From the NCBI GenBank assembly GCA_947478455.1, contig CANJWR010000009.1:1-56185 (forward strand): 56,185 nucleotides of DNA, read 5' to 3'. Source of the stretch: Beijerinckiaceae bacterium (GTDB taxonomy: Bacteria > Pseudomonadota > Alphaproteobacteria > Rhizobiales > Beijerinckiaceae). How positions within the stretch are numbered: the first letter of the stretch is position 1; the number at the start of each line of letters is the position of its first letter. The position numbers were made by a program, and so were the translations under genes. The notes beneath the pieces are model-generated. The model saw nothing but the letters and a program-made list of their open reading frames with translations, ran no database searches and had not been told where the DNA came from. Below, piece after piece: positions 1 through 8,668 of the stretch.

Positions 1-2163
1 TGTTCGGAAATTTTCTACGATCAAGGCCCGGCGCTGCAAGGTGGCCCTCCCGGTAGCCCGGACGAGGACGGCGACAGGTTCCTCGAATTCTGGAACCTCG
101 TGTTCATGCAATACGAGCAGATTGGTCCCGGCAACCGTATGCCGCTCCCGCGGCCGTCCATCGACACCGGCATGGGTCTGGAGCGAATCGCCGCCATCCT
201 GCAGGGTGTCCATTCCAATTACGACATCGACCTGATGCGCGCGCTGATCCGCGCTTCTTCGGACGCCACAGGGGTCGATCCCGATGGACCACACAAGGCC
301 AGTCACCGGGTGATCGCCGACCATTTGCGCGCCTCGGCATTTCTGGTGGCGGACGGCGTACTGCCATCCAACGAGGGCCGCGGCTACGTGCTCCGCCGTA
401 TTATGCGCCGCGCCATGCGCCACGCCCAGTTGATCGGCTCGCGCGATCCGCTGATGTGGCGTCTGGTTCCGGCGCTCGTGCGCGAAATGGGTCAGGCCTA
501 TCCGGAACTCGTCCGCGCTGAATCACTCATCTCCGAAACCCTCCGGCTTGAGGAAACCCGCTTCCGGGCGACGTTGGCGCGTGGTCTTACGATGCTGGAC
601 GACGAAACGAAGGACATCCCGTCAGGTGGCAAGTTGAACGGCGAAACCGCCTTCAAGCTTTACGACACTTACGGTTTCCCGCTCGACCTGACACAGGACG
701 CACTGCGCGCCCGCAACATCGGCGTCGATACAGACGCCTTCAATGCCGCCATGGAGCGCCAGCGCGCCGACGCCCGGAAGGCCTGGGCCGGGTCGGGCGA
801 GGCCGCTACCGAAACCGTCTGGTTCGGCATCCGCGAAAAGACAGGCGCGACCGAATTTCTCGGCTACGACACCGAGACCGCCGAAGGCGTGATTGCCGCG
901 CTGGTCACCGATGGCGCCGAAACCGATCGCCTCAAGGCTGGCCAGAAAGGCCTCGTAATCGTCAATCAGACGCCGTTCTACGGTGAATCCGGCGGCCAGG
1001 TCGGTGATGTCGGCGTCATGTCGGCCATCGGGGTGCGTGCCCGCGTGATCAACACGCAGAAGAAGCTTGGCGACGTCTTCGCCCACGAAGTTGAGGTGGA
1101 GGCCGGAGAACTCACCATCGGCATGGCGCTTGAACTTGCCGTCGATCATTCCCGCCGCACCTCCATCCGCGCTAACCATTCGGCCACGCATCTTCTGCAC
1201 GAGGCCTTGCGGCAGGTGCTCGGCGATCACGTCGCCCAGAAGGGCTCGCTGGTGGATGAAGATCGGCTGCGTTTCGACTTCGCGCATCCCAAACCGATCA
1301 GCGACGCCGAAGTCGCCGAGATCGAAAATCTCGCCAACCGGGCGGTCTTGCGCAACGAACAGGTGATTACCCGCCTGATGGCGATCGACGACGCCATCAC
1401 GTCCGGCGCGCGCGCGCTGTTCGGCGAAAAATACGGCGATGAAGTACGCGTCGTCTCGATGGGCACCGTCGGCGAGGCCGGCAAGGGGCCTGCGGCGTTC
1501 TCGATTGAATTGTGCGGCGGCACCCACGTGTCCCGCACCGGCGACATCGGTCTTGTGACCATCGTGTCGGAAGGCGCAGTCGCGGCCGGCGTGCGTCGTC
1601 TCGAAGCCAAGACTGGCGATGCTGCCCGTAATCACCTCAATCAGGAAGCGCGCCGCCTGCGCGATCTGGCGGCCATCTTGAAAGCCCCGGCAGTCGAGGC
1701 CGCCAGCCGCGTCGAAGCCTTGATTGAGGATCGCCGCAAGCTGGAACGCGAACTCACCGATGCGCGCAAGAAGCTGGCCATGGGCGGAGGCGGCTCCGCC
1801 GGCGCTGCGGATGCGGTGCGCGACGTCGGCGGCGTCAAACTGTTCGCCCGCACCGTTACCGGCGTCGAGATGAAGGATCTCAAGTCGTTGGCCGACGAGG
1901 CGAAGGACAAGCTCGGCTCAGGCATCGTGGCGATCGTGGGCGTTGCGGAAGACGGCAAGGCCGGCGTCGTGGTTGCGGTGACGAAAGACCTGACGAGCAG
2001 GTTCAATGCGGTCGATCTGGTGCGCATCGCGTCGGAAAAACTCGGCGGCAAGGGTGGCGGCGGACGTCCCGACATGGCGCAGGCAGGCGGCCCCAATGGC
2101 GCAGACGCCGAAGCGGCGCTTGACGCTGTCGCGTCCCGCATCGGCAGCGCGGTCGTCGCGTGA
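1..2163 (+). CDS. alaS: Alanine--tRNA ligase, 5' end missing
   Basis: Alanyl-tRNA synthetase charges tRNA-Ala in the cytoplasm. The frame is open from base 1 (first codons read CSEIFYDQG), so the start of the class II catalytic core lies outside the window. Visible are the end of that core with GMGLER near base 170, the editing-domain metal ligands HSATHLLH (1177-1200) and CGGTH (about 1512-1526), and a C-terminal DHHA1-type domain ending in a Gly-rich loop near [16 protein letters not shown]. About 720 residues are present against roughly 880 for the full family. The stop TGA overlaps the GTG start of the channel gene by four bases, so the two are probably translationally coupled. Identification is secure. 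Confidence 0.98.
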   Translation, partial: CSEIFYDQGPALQGGPPGSPDEDGDRFLEFWNLVFMQYEQIGPGNRMPLPRPSIDTGMGLERIAAILQGVHSNYDIDLMRALIRASSDATGVDPDGPHKASHRVIADHLRASAFLVADGVLPSNEGRGYVLRRIMRRAMRHAQLIGSRDPLMWRLVPALVREMGQAYPELVRAESLISETLRLEETRFRATLARGLTMLDDETKDIPSGGKLNGETAFKLYDTYGFPLDLTQDALRARNIGVDTDAFNAAMERQRADARKAWAGSGEAATETVWFGIREKTGATEFLGYDTETAEGVIAALVTDGAETDRLKAGQKGLVIVNQTPFYGESGGQVGDVGVMSAIGVRARVINTQKKLGDVFAHEVEVEAGELTIGMALELAVDHSRRTSIRANHSATHLLHEALRQVLGDHVAQKGSLVDEDRLRFDFAHPKPISDAEVAEIENLANRAVLRNEQVITRLMAIDDAITSGARALFGEKYGDEVRVVSMGTVGEAGKGPAAFSIELCGGTHVSRTGDIGLVTIVSEGAVAAGVRRLEAKTGDAARNHLNQEARRLRDLAAILKAPAVEAASRVEALIEDRRKLERELTDARKKLAMGGGGSAGAADAVRDVGGVKLFARTVTGVEMKDLKSLADEAKDKLGSGIVAIVGVAEDGKAGVVVAVTKDLTSRFNAVDLVRIASEKLGGKGGGGRPDMAQAGGPNGADAEAALDAVASRIGSAVVA

Positions 2164-3332
2164 GTAACGCAACCGCCGGAGAGGCTGCGGGCATTCCCGT
2201 AACCCTCCGTCGGCGCATCCATTTGATGCTCGATTCCAGCGTTGCGACGGATCTGACAACCGTCCTTTTGCATCGCTCGTTTGTTCTGCTTGTTCTGATC
2301 AGCGTTGCGGCGGTAGTCCTCGAGTCGATGCCCCGGATGGCCGAGAAGTACGAGCACTGGTTCCTGCTCGTCGAAAACCTGTCGCTGGCAGTTTTCTCGA
2401 TCGACTATGCGCTGCGTCTCTGGTCCGCGCCGGAGCACACGCCCTACTCGGAAATGCACCCGTGGCGTGCCCGTTGGTCCTACATGATCACCGGCTGGGC
2501 AATCATCGATCTGCTGTCGATTCTTCCTTTCGTGCTGGCGTTCTTCGTTCCTGCCGATTTCAAGATATTGCTGCTGCTTCGGCTGATCCGTTTTTTCAAG
2601 CTGGCGCGTTATTCGGCCGGCATGCGCTCGCTCATGGCGGCGCTGGAAGCCGAACGGAAAGCTCTGCTGGCATCAATGACGGTTCTGCTAGGTCTGGTGC
2701 TGGTGGCAGCTTCGGCCATTCACCTGTTCGAACATGAAGCCCAGCCGGACAAGTTCGGCTCGATCCCTGATTCCATGTGGTGGGCCATCGTGACGCTGAC
2801 CACCGTCGGCTACGGGGACGTTGTGCCGGTGACTGTCGGCGGCAAGCTGGTCGCGGGCTTCACGATGATCATGGGCCTGATGATGCTGGCCCTGCCCATC
2901 GGCATTGTGGCAAACGCTTTTGCAGAAGAAATTCACCGCCGCGAGTTCGTCGTCACCTGGGGCATGCTGGCCCGCGTGCCACTGTTTGCCTCGCTCGACG
3001 CCGCCGAGATTGCTGAAGTGATGCGCTATCTGCGCGCCCAGACCATCCCGGCCGACACCCTCGTGGTCCGCAAAGGCGAGGAGGCGCGCTGCATGTATTT
3101 CGTCGCTGCAGGCGAGGTGGAGGTTGAAACTCCGACTGGCGGCGTAAAGCTCGGCGAGGGAAGTTTCTTTGGCGAAATGGCACTCATGAGGCGCTTGCCG
3201 CGCAACGCCAACATCCGGTCCCTTACAGCGGTCAAACTATTGATCCTCGATGGCGTGGACCTCCATTCAATCATGGACCGGAATCCCGAAATCCGGAATC
3301 GGATCGAGGCGATTATTGCGCAGCGCAGTTAG
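2160..3332 (+). CDS. Cyclic nucleotide-gated potassium channel (MlotiK1-like)
   Basis: This is a six-transmembrane inner-membrane ion channel with a cytoplasmic cyclic-nucleotide-binding domain, resembling the Mesorhizobium channel MlotiK1 in architecture and length (390 against 355 residues). The potassium selectivity filter TLTTVGYGD lies at about residues 212-220. The S4 region ([15 protein letters not shown]) is only weakly charged, which suits ligand gating rather than voltage gating. The C-terminal domain (about 270-385) keeps the phosphate-binding cassette [19 protein letters not shown] with the cyclic-nucleotide-contacting Arg near 348. The GTG at 2160 overlaps the alaS stop; an in-frame ATG at 2226 is an alternative start that would remove 22 residues. 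The ligand (cAMP or cGMP) cannot be told from sequence. Confidence 0.92.
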   Translation: MSNATAGEAAGIPVTLRRRIHLMLDSSVATDLTTVLLHRSFVLLVLISVAAVVLESMPRMAEKYEHWFLLVENLSLAVFSIDYALRLWSAPEHTPYSEMHPWRARWSYMITGWAIIDLLSILPFVLAFFVPADFKILLLLRLIRFFKLARYSAGMRSLMAALEAERKALLASMTVLLGLVLVAASAIHLFEHEAQPDKFGSIPDSMWWAIVTLTTVGYGDVVPVTVGGKLVAGFTMIMGLMMLALPIGIVANAFAEEIHRREFVVTWGMLARVPLFASLDAAEIAEVMRYLRAQTIPADTLVVRKGEEARCMYFVAAGEVEVETPTGGVKLGEGSFFGEMALMRRLPRNANIRSLTAVKLLILDGVDLHSIMDRNPEIRNRIEAIIAQRS

Positions 3333-3475
3333 GGCGCTGTTCACCACAACTTGCCGCCGCCGTGGCGAGAGGCGGGTTCATGTGCGACCGCACACACCCG
3401 CCGGTGCCTGCCGGATCTAGCCTTCATCATCAAATGACGAACCGGCCAGTGGCCGCGCGATGAAGGATAAAGATC

Positions 3476-3595
3476 ATGACCAGAGCCCGCCTGTTTAGCG
3501 CCGTCGACCTCGCCGTCCGCGCTTCGCTGATTGCCGGAGTCACCACGATAGGCTTTCTGGCTGCAGCGTTGATTGCGCCGGGCGCACACGCCTGA
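3476..3595 (+). CDS. Small hydrophobic secreted or membrane peptide, 39 aa
   Basis: A short frame encodes a 39-residue peptide beginning MTRARLFSAVDLAVRAS, followed by a hydrophobic stretch (about residues 18-34) and ending in PGAHA. AAGGA lies eight bases upstream of the ATG, a good ribosome binding site. The product resembles a lone signal peptide or a single-pass membrane peptide: two Arg near the N terminus, a hydrophobic core and an AxA-like end. It occupies the otherwise empty 368-base gap between the channel and the universal stress protein gene. I do not recognise a family. The rest of the gap (3333-3475 and 3596-3700) holds no other gene apart from the FixK-like box listed separately. 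Confidence 0.5.
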   Translation: MTRARLFSAVDLAVRASLIAGVTTIGFLAAALIAPGAHA

Positions 3596-3637
3596 GCTTG
3601 TCAAAATCAACGCTCTGCATGTCGCGGCACTGATTGC

Positions 3638-3651
3638 TTGATCTGTCGCAA
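3638..3651 (+). promoter_or_regulatory. FixK/FNR-type box upstream of the universal stress gene
   Basis: The 14-mer TTGATCTGTCGCAA fits the rhizobial FixK2 consensus TTG(A/C)-N6-(T/G)CAA exactly at the fixed positions. It ends 49 bases before the ATG of the universal stress gene. Genes of that family are common members of low-oxygen FixK or FNR regulons, so oxygen-limited induction is a reasonable inference. The downstream half is CGCAA rather than the stronger ATCAA, and a consensus this short can occur by chance. Confidence 0.45.
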
Positions 3652-3700
3652 GGTGCAAAACTCATGATGATCCTAGGATTCACCCAAATGGGAGATCGTC

Positions 3701-4126
3701 ATGTTCAAGACCATTCTGGTTCCAGTCGACCTCGGTGAAGTCGACGTTGCAAAGCCCGCCATCGACAAGGCAATCGCGCTCGCAGACTGGTCGGGCGCGA
3801 CCGTCCGGTTGATCAATATTCAGCCGCTCCTGCCCGCGACCTACATGGACTATGTGCCGTCCGACTTCGACGGGCAGCAAAAGGAATGGGCCGAGAAGGC
3901 CATGGCCGAACTTGCCGCCAAGGTGCCGCTGCCTGAAGGCCGCGTCAGCACCGTGGTTCGCATCGGCGGCATCTATCCCGAAATTCTGGCCGAGGCCGAG
4001 GAATGGGGTGCGGACCTCATCGTGATTGGCTCGCATCGTCCGGCCATGTCGACTTATTTGCTCGGCTCTAACGCCAAAACAATCGTGCGCCACGCCAAAT
4101 GTTCGGTGTTGGTCGTTCGCGACTGA
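3701..4126 (+). CDS. Universal stress protein, UspA family
   Basis: This 141-residue cytoplasmic protein is a single UspA domain. It starts MFKTILVPVDLGE, the usual first strand with Asp, and ends with the nucleotide-binding loop IGSHRPAMSTYLLGSNA (about 109-125) and a final strand CSVLVVRD. The GSHRP...YLLGSNA pattern is the ATP-binding signature of UspF/UspG-type members, although the second Gly of the classical G-2X-G-9X-G motif is not present. GGGAG lies just upstream of the ATG. A strong hairpin terminator follows the stop and a FixK-like box precedes the gene, so it is probably a single-gene unit responding to oxygen or energy stress. The exact function of the family is not settled. Confidence 0.93.
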   Translation: MFKTILVPVDLGEVDVAKPAIDKAIALADWSGATVRLINIQPLLPATYMDYVPSDFDGQQKEWAEKAMAELAAKVPLPEGRVSTVVRIGGIYPEILAEAEEWGADLIVIGSHRPAMSTYLLGSNAKTIVRHAKCSVLVVRD

Positions 4127-4152
4127 TCGCAAGGCGCATTCGATTATGCATT

Positions 4153-4183
4153 CGCCGTCCGTCATGTGCGGGCGGCGATTTTT
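4153..4183 (+). terminator. Rho-independent terminator of the universal stress gene
   Basis: Arms CGCCGTCCG (4153-4161) and CGGGCGGCG (4169-4177) pair over nine positions with one G-U wobble around a 7-base loop, followed by ATTTTT. It sits 27 bases after the stop codon of the universal stress gene and just before the convergent VWA gene. Confidence 0.75.
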
Positions 4184-4198
4184 GTCTTGAGGCGGCGA

Positions 4199-5374
4199 TC
4201 AGCGAATAAGTTCGCGCATCGCCGATTCAAGTCCCGTGATCGTCAGCGGATACATGCGATCGCTCATCAGTTTCTTCATGATTTCGACCGATTCAGTGTA
4301 GCGCCACTGGTTCTCCGGTAGCGGATTGAGCCAGACCATGTGCGGCCAGTTGCGCGTCACGCGCTCCATCCAGACCTTTCCGGCCTCTTCGTTGGTATAT
4401 TCGACCGCACCGCCCTTTTCGATGATCTCGTAGGGCGACATGGCCGCGTCGCCGACGAAGATCACCTTGTAGTCGTGCGGATAGGTGTGCAGCACATCCC
4501 ACGTCATCGTACGGTCGACCCAGCGTCGGCTGTTCTTTTTCCAGACTCCCTCGTAGAGGCAATTGTGGAAATAGAAATGCTGCATGTGTTTGAACTCGGT
4601 CTTCGCCGCCGAGAACAATTCCTCCACCAGCTTGATGTGCCAGTCCATCGAGCCGCCGATGTCGAAGAACAGCAGCACCTTCACCGCATTGCGGCGCTCG
4701 GGCCGCATGTGAACGTCGAGCCAGCCCTTGTTGGCGGTTTCCTTGATCGTTGAGTCGAGATCGAGTTCGTCCGGCGCGCCCGTGCGGGCGAATTTACGCA
4801 GGCGGCGTAGCGCAATCTTGATGTTGCGGATGCCCAGCTGCACGTCGCCGTCGAGATCCTTGTAGGTGCGCTTGTCCCAGACCTTCGCAGCCCGACCGGA
4901 GCGGTTCTGCTCCTGCCCGATGCGCACGCCCGACGGATTGTAGCCATGCGCGCCAAAGGGCGATGTGCCGGCGGTGCCGATCCATTTGTTGCCGCCCTCG
5001 TGCCGCTCCTTCTGTTCCTTCAGCCGCTCCCGCAGGGTTTCCATCAGCTGTTCCCAGCCGAGCGCCTCAAGCTGCGCCTTCTCTTCTTCGGTGAGATATT
5101 TTTCCGCCAGACGCCGCAGCCATTCCTCGGGGATCTCTGATTTTTCGAGCGCCTGCAGCAGGCTTTCGAGACCGCGGAACATGGTGGCGAAGACGCGGTC
5201 GAACTTGTCGAGATTTCGTTCGTCCTTCACCAGCATGGTGCGGGCGAGAAAATAGAAATGATCAACCGACATGTCGCCGAGGCCGCGATCCAGCGCCTCC
5301 ATCAGCGTCAGATATTCGCGTAGCGTGACCGGAACCTGTGCGTCCCGAAGCGATGTGAAGAAGTTCAGAAACAT
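4199..5374 (-). CDS. VWA domain protein, CoxE-like
   Basis: A 391-residue cytoplasmic protein of the CoxE/VWA group that usually works with a MoxR-type AAA+ ATPase in metal-centre insertion or protein remodelling. The N-terminal helical part (MFLNFFTSLRDAQVPVTLRE) is typical of the family. The C-terminal von Willebrand A domain begins near residue 230, and its MIDAS-like metal site reads FFDIGGSMDW (Asp238, Gly240, Ser242), a variant of DxSxS usual in this family. I chose the ATG at 5374 because family members begin at MFLNFF; a TTG at 5428 would add 18 low-complexity residues. The next gene upstream is a glutathione transferase, not the expected MoxR gene, so the ATPase must be elsewhere. 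Confidence 0.85.
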   Translation of the reverse strand: MFLNFFTSLRDAQVPVTLREYLTLMEALDRGLGDMSVDHFYFLARTMLVKDERNLDKFDRVFATMFRGLESLLQALEKSEIPEEWLRRLAEKYLTEEEKAQLEALGWEQLMETLRERLKEQKERHEGGNKWIGTAGTSPFGAHGYNPSGVRIGQEQNRSGRAAKVWDKRTYKDLDGDVQLGIRNIKIALRRLRKFARTGAPDELDLDSTIKETANKGWLDVHMRPERRNAVKVLLFFDIGGSMDWHIKLVEELFSAAKTEFKHMQHFYFHNCLYEGVWKKNSRRWVDRTMTWDVLHTYPHDYKVIFVGDAAMSPYEIIEKGGAVEYTNEEAGKVWMERVTRNWPHMVWLNPLPENQWRYTESVEIMKKLMSDRMYPLTITGLESAMRELIR

Positions 5375-5452
5375 GCCGCATTCTGGCACGGAATGGGCGG
5401 GTGCGGAACTCCCGCATCCGCCCTTCAAAAAACTTCGCGCCTGGCAGGTCGC

Positions 5453-6058
5453 TTAGCCCAGAAGGCCTTCGGCCTTCATGGCTTCCTGCACCTTCGGGCG
5501 CGCGCCGACGCGGGCCATATAAGCCGTCACATTGGCGAACTTCGACAGGTCGATCTTGTGCATGCGGGTCCAGTTGAGGACCGTGTAGAGATAGGCGTCC
5601 GCCACAGAAAAGTTGCCGAGCAGATAGTCCTTGCCGGCTAGCTGCGCGTCGAGATTGGTCAGGCGCTTGTCGATGAGGCCGAGCGTGAACTCCTTCCACT
5701 CACCCTGCTGGGCGGGGTTGAACAGTGAGCCTATCGACTTGTGCAGTTCGGCGGTGATGAAGTTCAGGGCTTCCTGCAAGCGATAGCGCTCGATCGTGCC
5801 GTTCTTCGGCGCAAGGCCGGACTCGGGCTTCAGATCGGCCAGATATTGCACAATGGCCGGACCTTCGGTGAGCACCTGCCCGCCGCCGATGTCGAGCGCC
5901 GGCACATAGCCCTTGGAATTGATAGCCACGAAATCAGCGCCGCTCGCGGTCTTCTTGGCGCGCAGATCAACCTTTTCGATCTCCAGCGGAATGCCGGCTT
6001 CGAGAGCCACAATATGGGGCGACAGCGAACAGGCGCCGGGCGAGTAATAAAGCTTCAT
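5453..6058 (-). CDS. Glutathione S-transferase, beta class
   Basis: A 201-residue cytosolic glutathione transferase. The N-terminal thioredoxin fold starts MKLYYSPGACSLSPHI with Cys10, the residue that forms a mixed disulfide with glutathione in bacterial beta-class enzymes; the helical C-terminal half carries His106-Lys107 (ITAELHK), the partner of Cys10 in the Proteus and Ochrobactrum enzymes. The substrate-facing motif YVPALDIGGG and the Glu-Gly pair of LTEGPAI are intact. AGGGAG lies nine bases upstream of the ATG. The gene is divergent from an HxlR-type regulator and shares with it a perfect palindrome, which suggests control by that regulator in response to electrophiles or quinones. 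The natural substrate is unknown. Confidence 0.95.
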   Translation of the reverse strand: MKLYYSPGACSLSPHIVALEAGIPLEIEKVDLRAKKTASGADFVAINSKGYVPALDIGGGQVLTEGPAIVQYLADLKPESGLAPKNGTIERYRLQEALNFITAELHKSIGSLFNPAQQGEWKEFTLGLIDKRLTNLDAQLAGKDYLLGNFSVADAYLYTVLNWTRMHKIDLSKFANVTAYMARVGARPKVQEAMKAEGLLG

Positions 6059-6129
6059 GATAATCTCCCTTGCTGGCGAACTGCCGCCGGCATGTCGGTC
6101 AAATGAAGCCTTGCTAACCGAATAGCAAG

Positions 6130-6149
6130 TACTTACCTTATGGTAAGTA
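6130..6149. promoter_or_regulatory. Palindromic operator between gst and hxlR
   Basis: Eight-base arms TACTTACC and GGTAAGTA surround the spacer TTAT without a mismatch. The site lies 26 bases before the HxlR ATG and 72 bases before the gst ATG. A possible -10 element TATGAT (6148-6153) overlaps its right edge in the hxlR direction. HxlR-family proteins bind short inverted repeats of this kind in their own promoters, so autoregulation and joint control of gst are likely. Confidence 0.7.
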
Positions 6150-6174
6150 TGATTCATTATCTCCACCCGCCGCA

Positions 6175-6609
6175 ATGGAACGCTCAATGTCCACCCGATC
6201 TGCGCCTGTCCGGCGACAGGAAGATGTCGCGCCTTCTGCCGACTGCAGGCGCGCCGATGTGTTCAAGCAGGATTGCCCGTCGCGGCTGGTTCTCGAAACG
6301 CTGGCGGAAAAATGGGCGCTTCTGCTGCTGCACACGCTCGCCGCGGGCGGCCCCCGCCGTACTTCGGACCTGCGTCGCGCCATCGGGGGCATTTCGGAAA
6401 AGATGCTCATCCAGACCTTGCGCAAGCTCGAGCGCAATGGATTTGTGGTCCGCCATTCCTTCGCCGAAGTGCCGCCACGGGTTGAGTATCGCCTGACCGA
6501 TATGGGCCATTCGCTATCGCAGGCCGTCCGGATGCTCGACGGATGGGTGGAGGCGAACATCATGAGCGTTCTGGACGCGCAGAAAGCGTTCGATATGCGC
6601 GAGGGTTGA
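6175..6609 (+). CDS. HxlR-family transcriptional regulator
   Basis: A 144-residue winged-helix DNA-binding protein of the HxlR (MarR-like, DUF24) family. The family core runs from DCPSRLVLETLAEKWALL through the helix-turn-helix (TSDLRRAIGGISEKMLIQTL) to the wing and LTDMGHSL. Cys34 in the DCP motif matches the conserved N-terminal Cys that senses quinones, aldehydes or disulfide stress in YodB and HypR. The family normally acts as a dimer on palindromic operators, and one is present just upstream. The divergent neighbour is a glutathione transferase, which fits an electrophile-sensing switch. ATG 6175 was chosen; ATG 6187 is an equally possible start. Confidence 0.92.
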   Translation: MERSMSTRSAPVRRQEDVAPSADCRRADVFKQDCPSRLVLETLAEKWALLLLHTLAAGGPRRTSDLRRAIGGISEKMLIQTLRKLERNGFVVRHSFAEVPPRVEYRLTDMGHSLSQAVRMLDGWVEANIMSVLDAQKAFDMREG

Positions 6610-6612
6610 GCC

Positions 6613-6641
6613 TTGCGCCGGGCGGTATCTGACCATATCAT
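6613..6641 (+). promoter_or_regulatory. Putative promoter of the Phd-VapC operon
   Basis: TTGCGC (6613-6618) and TATCAT (6636-6641) are separated by 17 bases, a sigma-70-like arrangement. The -10 lies inside the 25-bp palindrome listed next, and transcription would begin about 15 bases before the antitoxin ATG, giving a very short leader. Confidence 0.45.
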
Positions 6642-6651
6642 ATGGTCAGAT
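6627..6651. promoter_or_regulatory. 25-bp perfect palindrome, toxin-antitoxin operator
   Basis: Twelve-base arms, ATCTGACCATAT and ATATGGTCAGAT, meet at a single central C with no mismatch. The element covers the putative -10 and ends 11 bases before the antitoxin ATG (6663). Phd-type antitoxins repress their own operons by binding palindromes at exactly this place, so this is the expected autoregulatory operator. Confidence 0.8.
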
Positions 6652-6662
6652 TGGAGCGATCC

Positions 6663-6929
6663 ATGAACAAGGCCATCACCATCACCGCAACCGAGTTCAA
6701 GGCGCGGTGCCTCAAGATCATGGACGATCTTGAGGCGCGGCGGATCGATAGCGTGACGGTGACGAAGCGCGGAAAGCCGTCTGTTTTGGTCACCGCCCCG
6801 AAAGACCTCGCGTGGAAGCCGTTGCATGGCGCTCATAGCGGCAAGATCTGGATAGCGCCTGACGTTGACCTGACCGGGCCCGTCGTGCCGCTTGAAGACT
6901 GGGGCCTCGAAGAGCCGAACATTCCGTGA
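6663..6929 (+). CDS. Type II antitoxin, Phd/YefM family
   Basis: An 88-residue antitoxin. The N-terminal part (ITATEFKARCLKIMDDLEAR, then VTVTKRGKPSVLV) is the Phd/YefM fold that dimerises and binds DNA; the C-terminal part, rich in Asp, Pro and Trp, would wrap around the toxin. ATG 6663 was chosen because GGAG lies six bases upstream and because the earlier in-frame ATG at 6642 falls inside the operator. The stop overlaps the GTG of the toxin gene by four bases (GTGA), the usual coupling of such pairs. The antitoxin should neutralise the adjacent PIN-domain RNase and repress the operon. Confidence 0.9.
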   Translation: MNKAITITATEFKARCLKIMDDLEARRIDSVTVTKRGKPSVLVTAPKDLAWKPLHGAHSGKIWIAPDVDLTGPVVPLEDWGLEEPNIP

Positions 6930-7333
6930 GGCTTCTGCTCGACACTCACGCGATGATCTGGCTCGACGCCGGCGAGCCGATGAACCGCGAGGCTTTGGAT
7001 CTGATCGATGCCGCCGGAAGGTCCAGCGAATTGTTCGTTTCGGCAATTTCATTCTGGGAACTGGCGCAGCTCGTCGCCCGGGGTCGCGTCCGGGTTCAGG
7101 ATTCGATCGAGGTTTGGATCGAGCGGTTTTCGGCCCAGCCCGGGATCACGGCGGTTCCGCTGACGCCTGCGGCGGCGGTTCGGTCCGTATCCTTGCCCGG
7201 ACTTTTACACCGCGACCCCGCCGACCGTTTCCTGATCGCCACAGCACTGGAACTCGATGCCGCCATCGTGACCCGCGATCAGGTCATTCTCGCCCATGCA
7301 CAGGCCGGACATGTCGACGCGATCCCCTGTTGA
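6926..7333 (+). CDS. Type II toxin, PIN-domain ribonuclease (VapC-like)
   Basis: A 135-residue PIN-domain protein, predicted to be a magnesium-dependent endoribonuclease that cleaves RNA when free of antitoxin. The acidic residues that form the PIN metal site are visible: Asp6 in LLLDTHAMIW, Glu45 in SFWELA, Asp97 and Asp100 in HRDPADRFLIATA, and Asp118 in VTRD. The gene starts with GTG overlapping the antitoxin stop. Phd-type antitoxins paired with PIN toxins are common in this order. The RNA target cannot be read from sequence. The reading frame and all expected acidic residues are intact, so the pair looks functional. Confidence 0.9.
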   Translation: MRLLLDTHAMIWLDAGEPMNREALDLIDAAGRSSELFVSAISFWELAQLVARGRVRVQDSIEVWIERFSAQPGITAVPLTPAAAVRSVSLPGLLHRDPADRFLIATALELDAAIVTRDQVILAHAQAGHVDAIPC

Positions 7334-7390
7334 TGCTTCCCGTCAGCAGGCCTACACAGGCCTCACTTTGACAGCGGCGGGACAGCTCAA

Positions 7391-8668
7391 GTGAACATCC
7401 TCCTCCTCGGCTCGGGCGGTCGCGAACATGCGCTGGCGAATGCGTTGGCGAAATCGCCGCGCCTCACCAGACTTTTTGTCGCTCCCGGCAATCCCGGCAT
7501 GGCGACTGTCGCCGAACTCGTTTCGCTGGACACAGCCGACCATGCTGCCGTGGTGAACTTCTGCCGTTTGATGAAAGTTGAATTGGTCGTCATCGGTCCC
7601 GAAGCCCCGTTGGTGGCCGGCATCGTGGACGATCTCGCCGCCGCAGGGATCAAGGCCTTCGGCCCGTCGAAAGCCGCTGCCCAACTGGAAGGCTCGAAAG
7701 GCTTCACCAAGGATCTCTGCCGCGACTTCAATATCCCGACCGCCGCCTACGAGCGGTTTGCAGCCGCCGAGCCCGCCAAGGCCTATATTCGCAAGCGCGG
7801 CGCGCCCATCGTGGTCAAAGCTGACGGGCTGGCCGCCGGCAAGGGCGTCATTGTGGCGATGGGCCTCGCGGAAGCCGAGGCCGCGATTGACATGATTTTC
7901 GGCGGCGCTTTCGGCTCGGCGGGCGCTGAAGTTGTGGTGGAAGATTTTCTCGAAGGCGAGGAAGCCTCGTTCTTCGCGCTGTGCGATGGCGAACGTGCAC
8001 TGGCTTTCGCTTCGGCGCAGGATCACAAGCGTGTCGGCGACGGCGATACCGGCCCGAATACCGGCGGCATGGGGGCCTATTCGCCCGCGCCGGTGATGAC
8101 ACCGGAGATCACCGCGCGCGTGATGCGCGAGATCATCGACCCCACCCTGCGCGGCATGAAGGCGCGCGGCGCGCCTTATAAAGGCGTCCTGTTCGCCGGG
8201 CTGATGATCGGCCCCAAAGGTCCGCAGCTCATCGAGTTCAATGCGCGCTTCGGCGATCCGGAAACGCAGGTCATGCTGCCGCGCGTCGAGGACGATCTGT
8301 TGGGCCTGCTGCTCGCCAGCGCCGAAGGAAAGCTTCCCGAGAAGCCGGTCTCCCTGTCGTCACAAACTGCGCTCACAATCGTTTATGCAGCTAACGGCTA
8401 TCCGGACGCGCCCGAACGCGGCAGCGAAATCCGCAACCTGGATCGCACTGCCGCACTGAAGAATGTCACCATGACCCATGCGGGAACCAAACTCGATGGC
8501 GGACGGTTGTTGGCCAACGGCGGGCGCGTTCTCAATGTCACCGCAATGGGCGACAACGTCGCTGTCGCACAGGCCCGCGCCTACGAGGCCATCGGGCAGA
8601 TCGACTGGCCCGGCGGTTTTTACCGCAAGGACATCGGCTGGCGCGCAGTGCAAAAGAATTCGTTCTGA
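7391..8668 (+). CDS. purD: Phosphoribosylamine--glycine ligase
   Basis: GAR synthetase, the second step of de novo purine synthesis, joins glycine to phosphoribosylamine using ATP. The 425-residue length is standard. The N-terminal domain opens with [15 protein letters not shown], the ATP-grasp part contains [19 protein letters not shown] (about residues 138-156) and [14 protein letters not shown], and the metal-binding segment reads [13 protein letters not shown]. The start is GTG at 7391, with no good alternative. It lies 57 bases after the toxin gene but is an unrelated housekeeping gene. After its stop the base composition falls sharply into the AT-rich region preceding the peptidase-hydrolase gene. 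Confidence 0.98.
   Translation: MNILLLGSGGREHALANALAKSPRLTRLFVAPGNPGMATVAELVSLDTADHAAVVNFCRLMKVELVVIGPEAPLVAGIVDDLAAAGIKAFGPSKAAAQLEGSKGFTKDLCRDFNIPTAAYERFAAAEPAKAYIRKRGAPIVVKADGLAAGKGVIVAMGLAEAEAAIDMIFGGAFGSAGAEVVVEDFLEGEEASFFALCDGERALAFASAQDHKRVGDGDTGPNTGGMGAYSPAPVMTPEITARVMREIIDPTLRGMKARGAPYKGVLFAGLMIGPKGPQLIEFNARFGDPETQVMLPRVEDDLLGLLLASAEGKLPEKPVSLSSQTALTIVYAANGYPDAPERGSEIRNLDRTAALKNVTMTHAGTKLDGGRLLANGGRVLNVTAMGDNVAVAQARAYEAIGQIDWPGGFYRKDIGWRAVQKNSF

Noticed and set aside
622-1635. A 337-codon minus-strand frame opposite alaS.
   Set aside because: Antisense to the alaS editing region with intact zinc motifs; no independent protein features.
3599-3611. TTGTCAAAATCAA resembling an FNR box.
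   Set aside because: It is one base short of the 14-base FNR/FixK spacing and its left half is not TTGAT; the nearby site at 3638 fits better.
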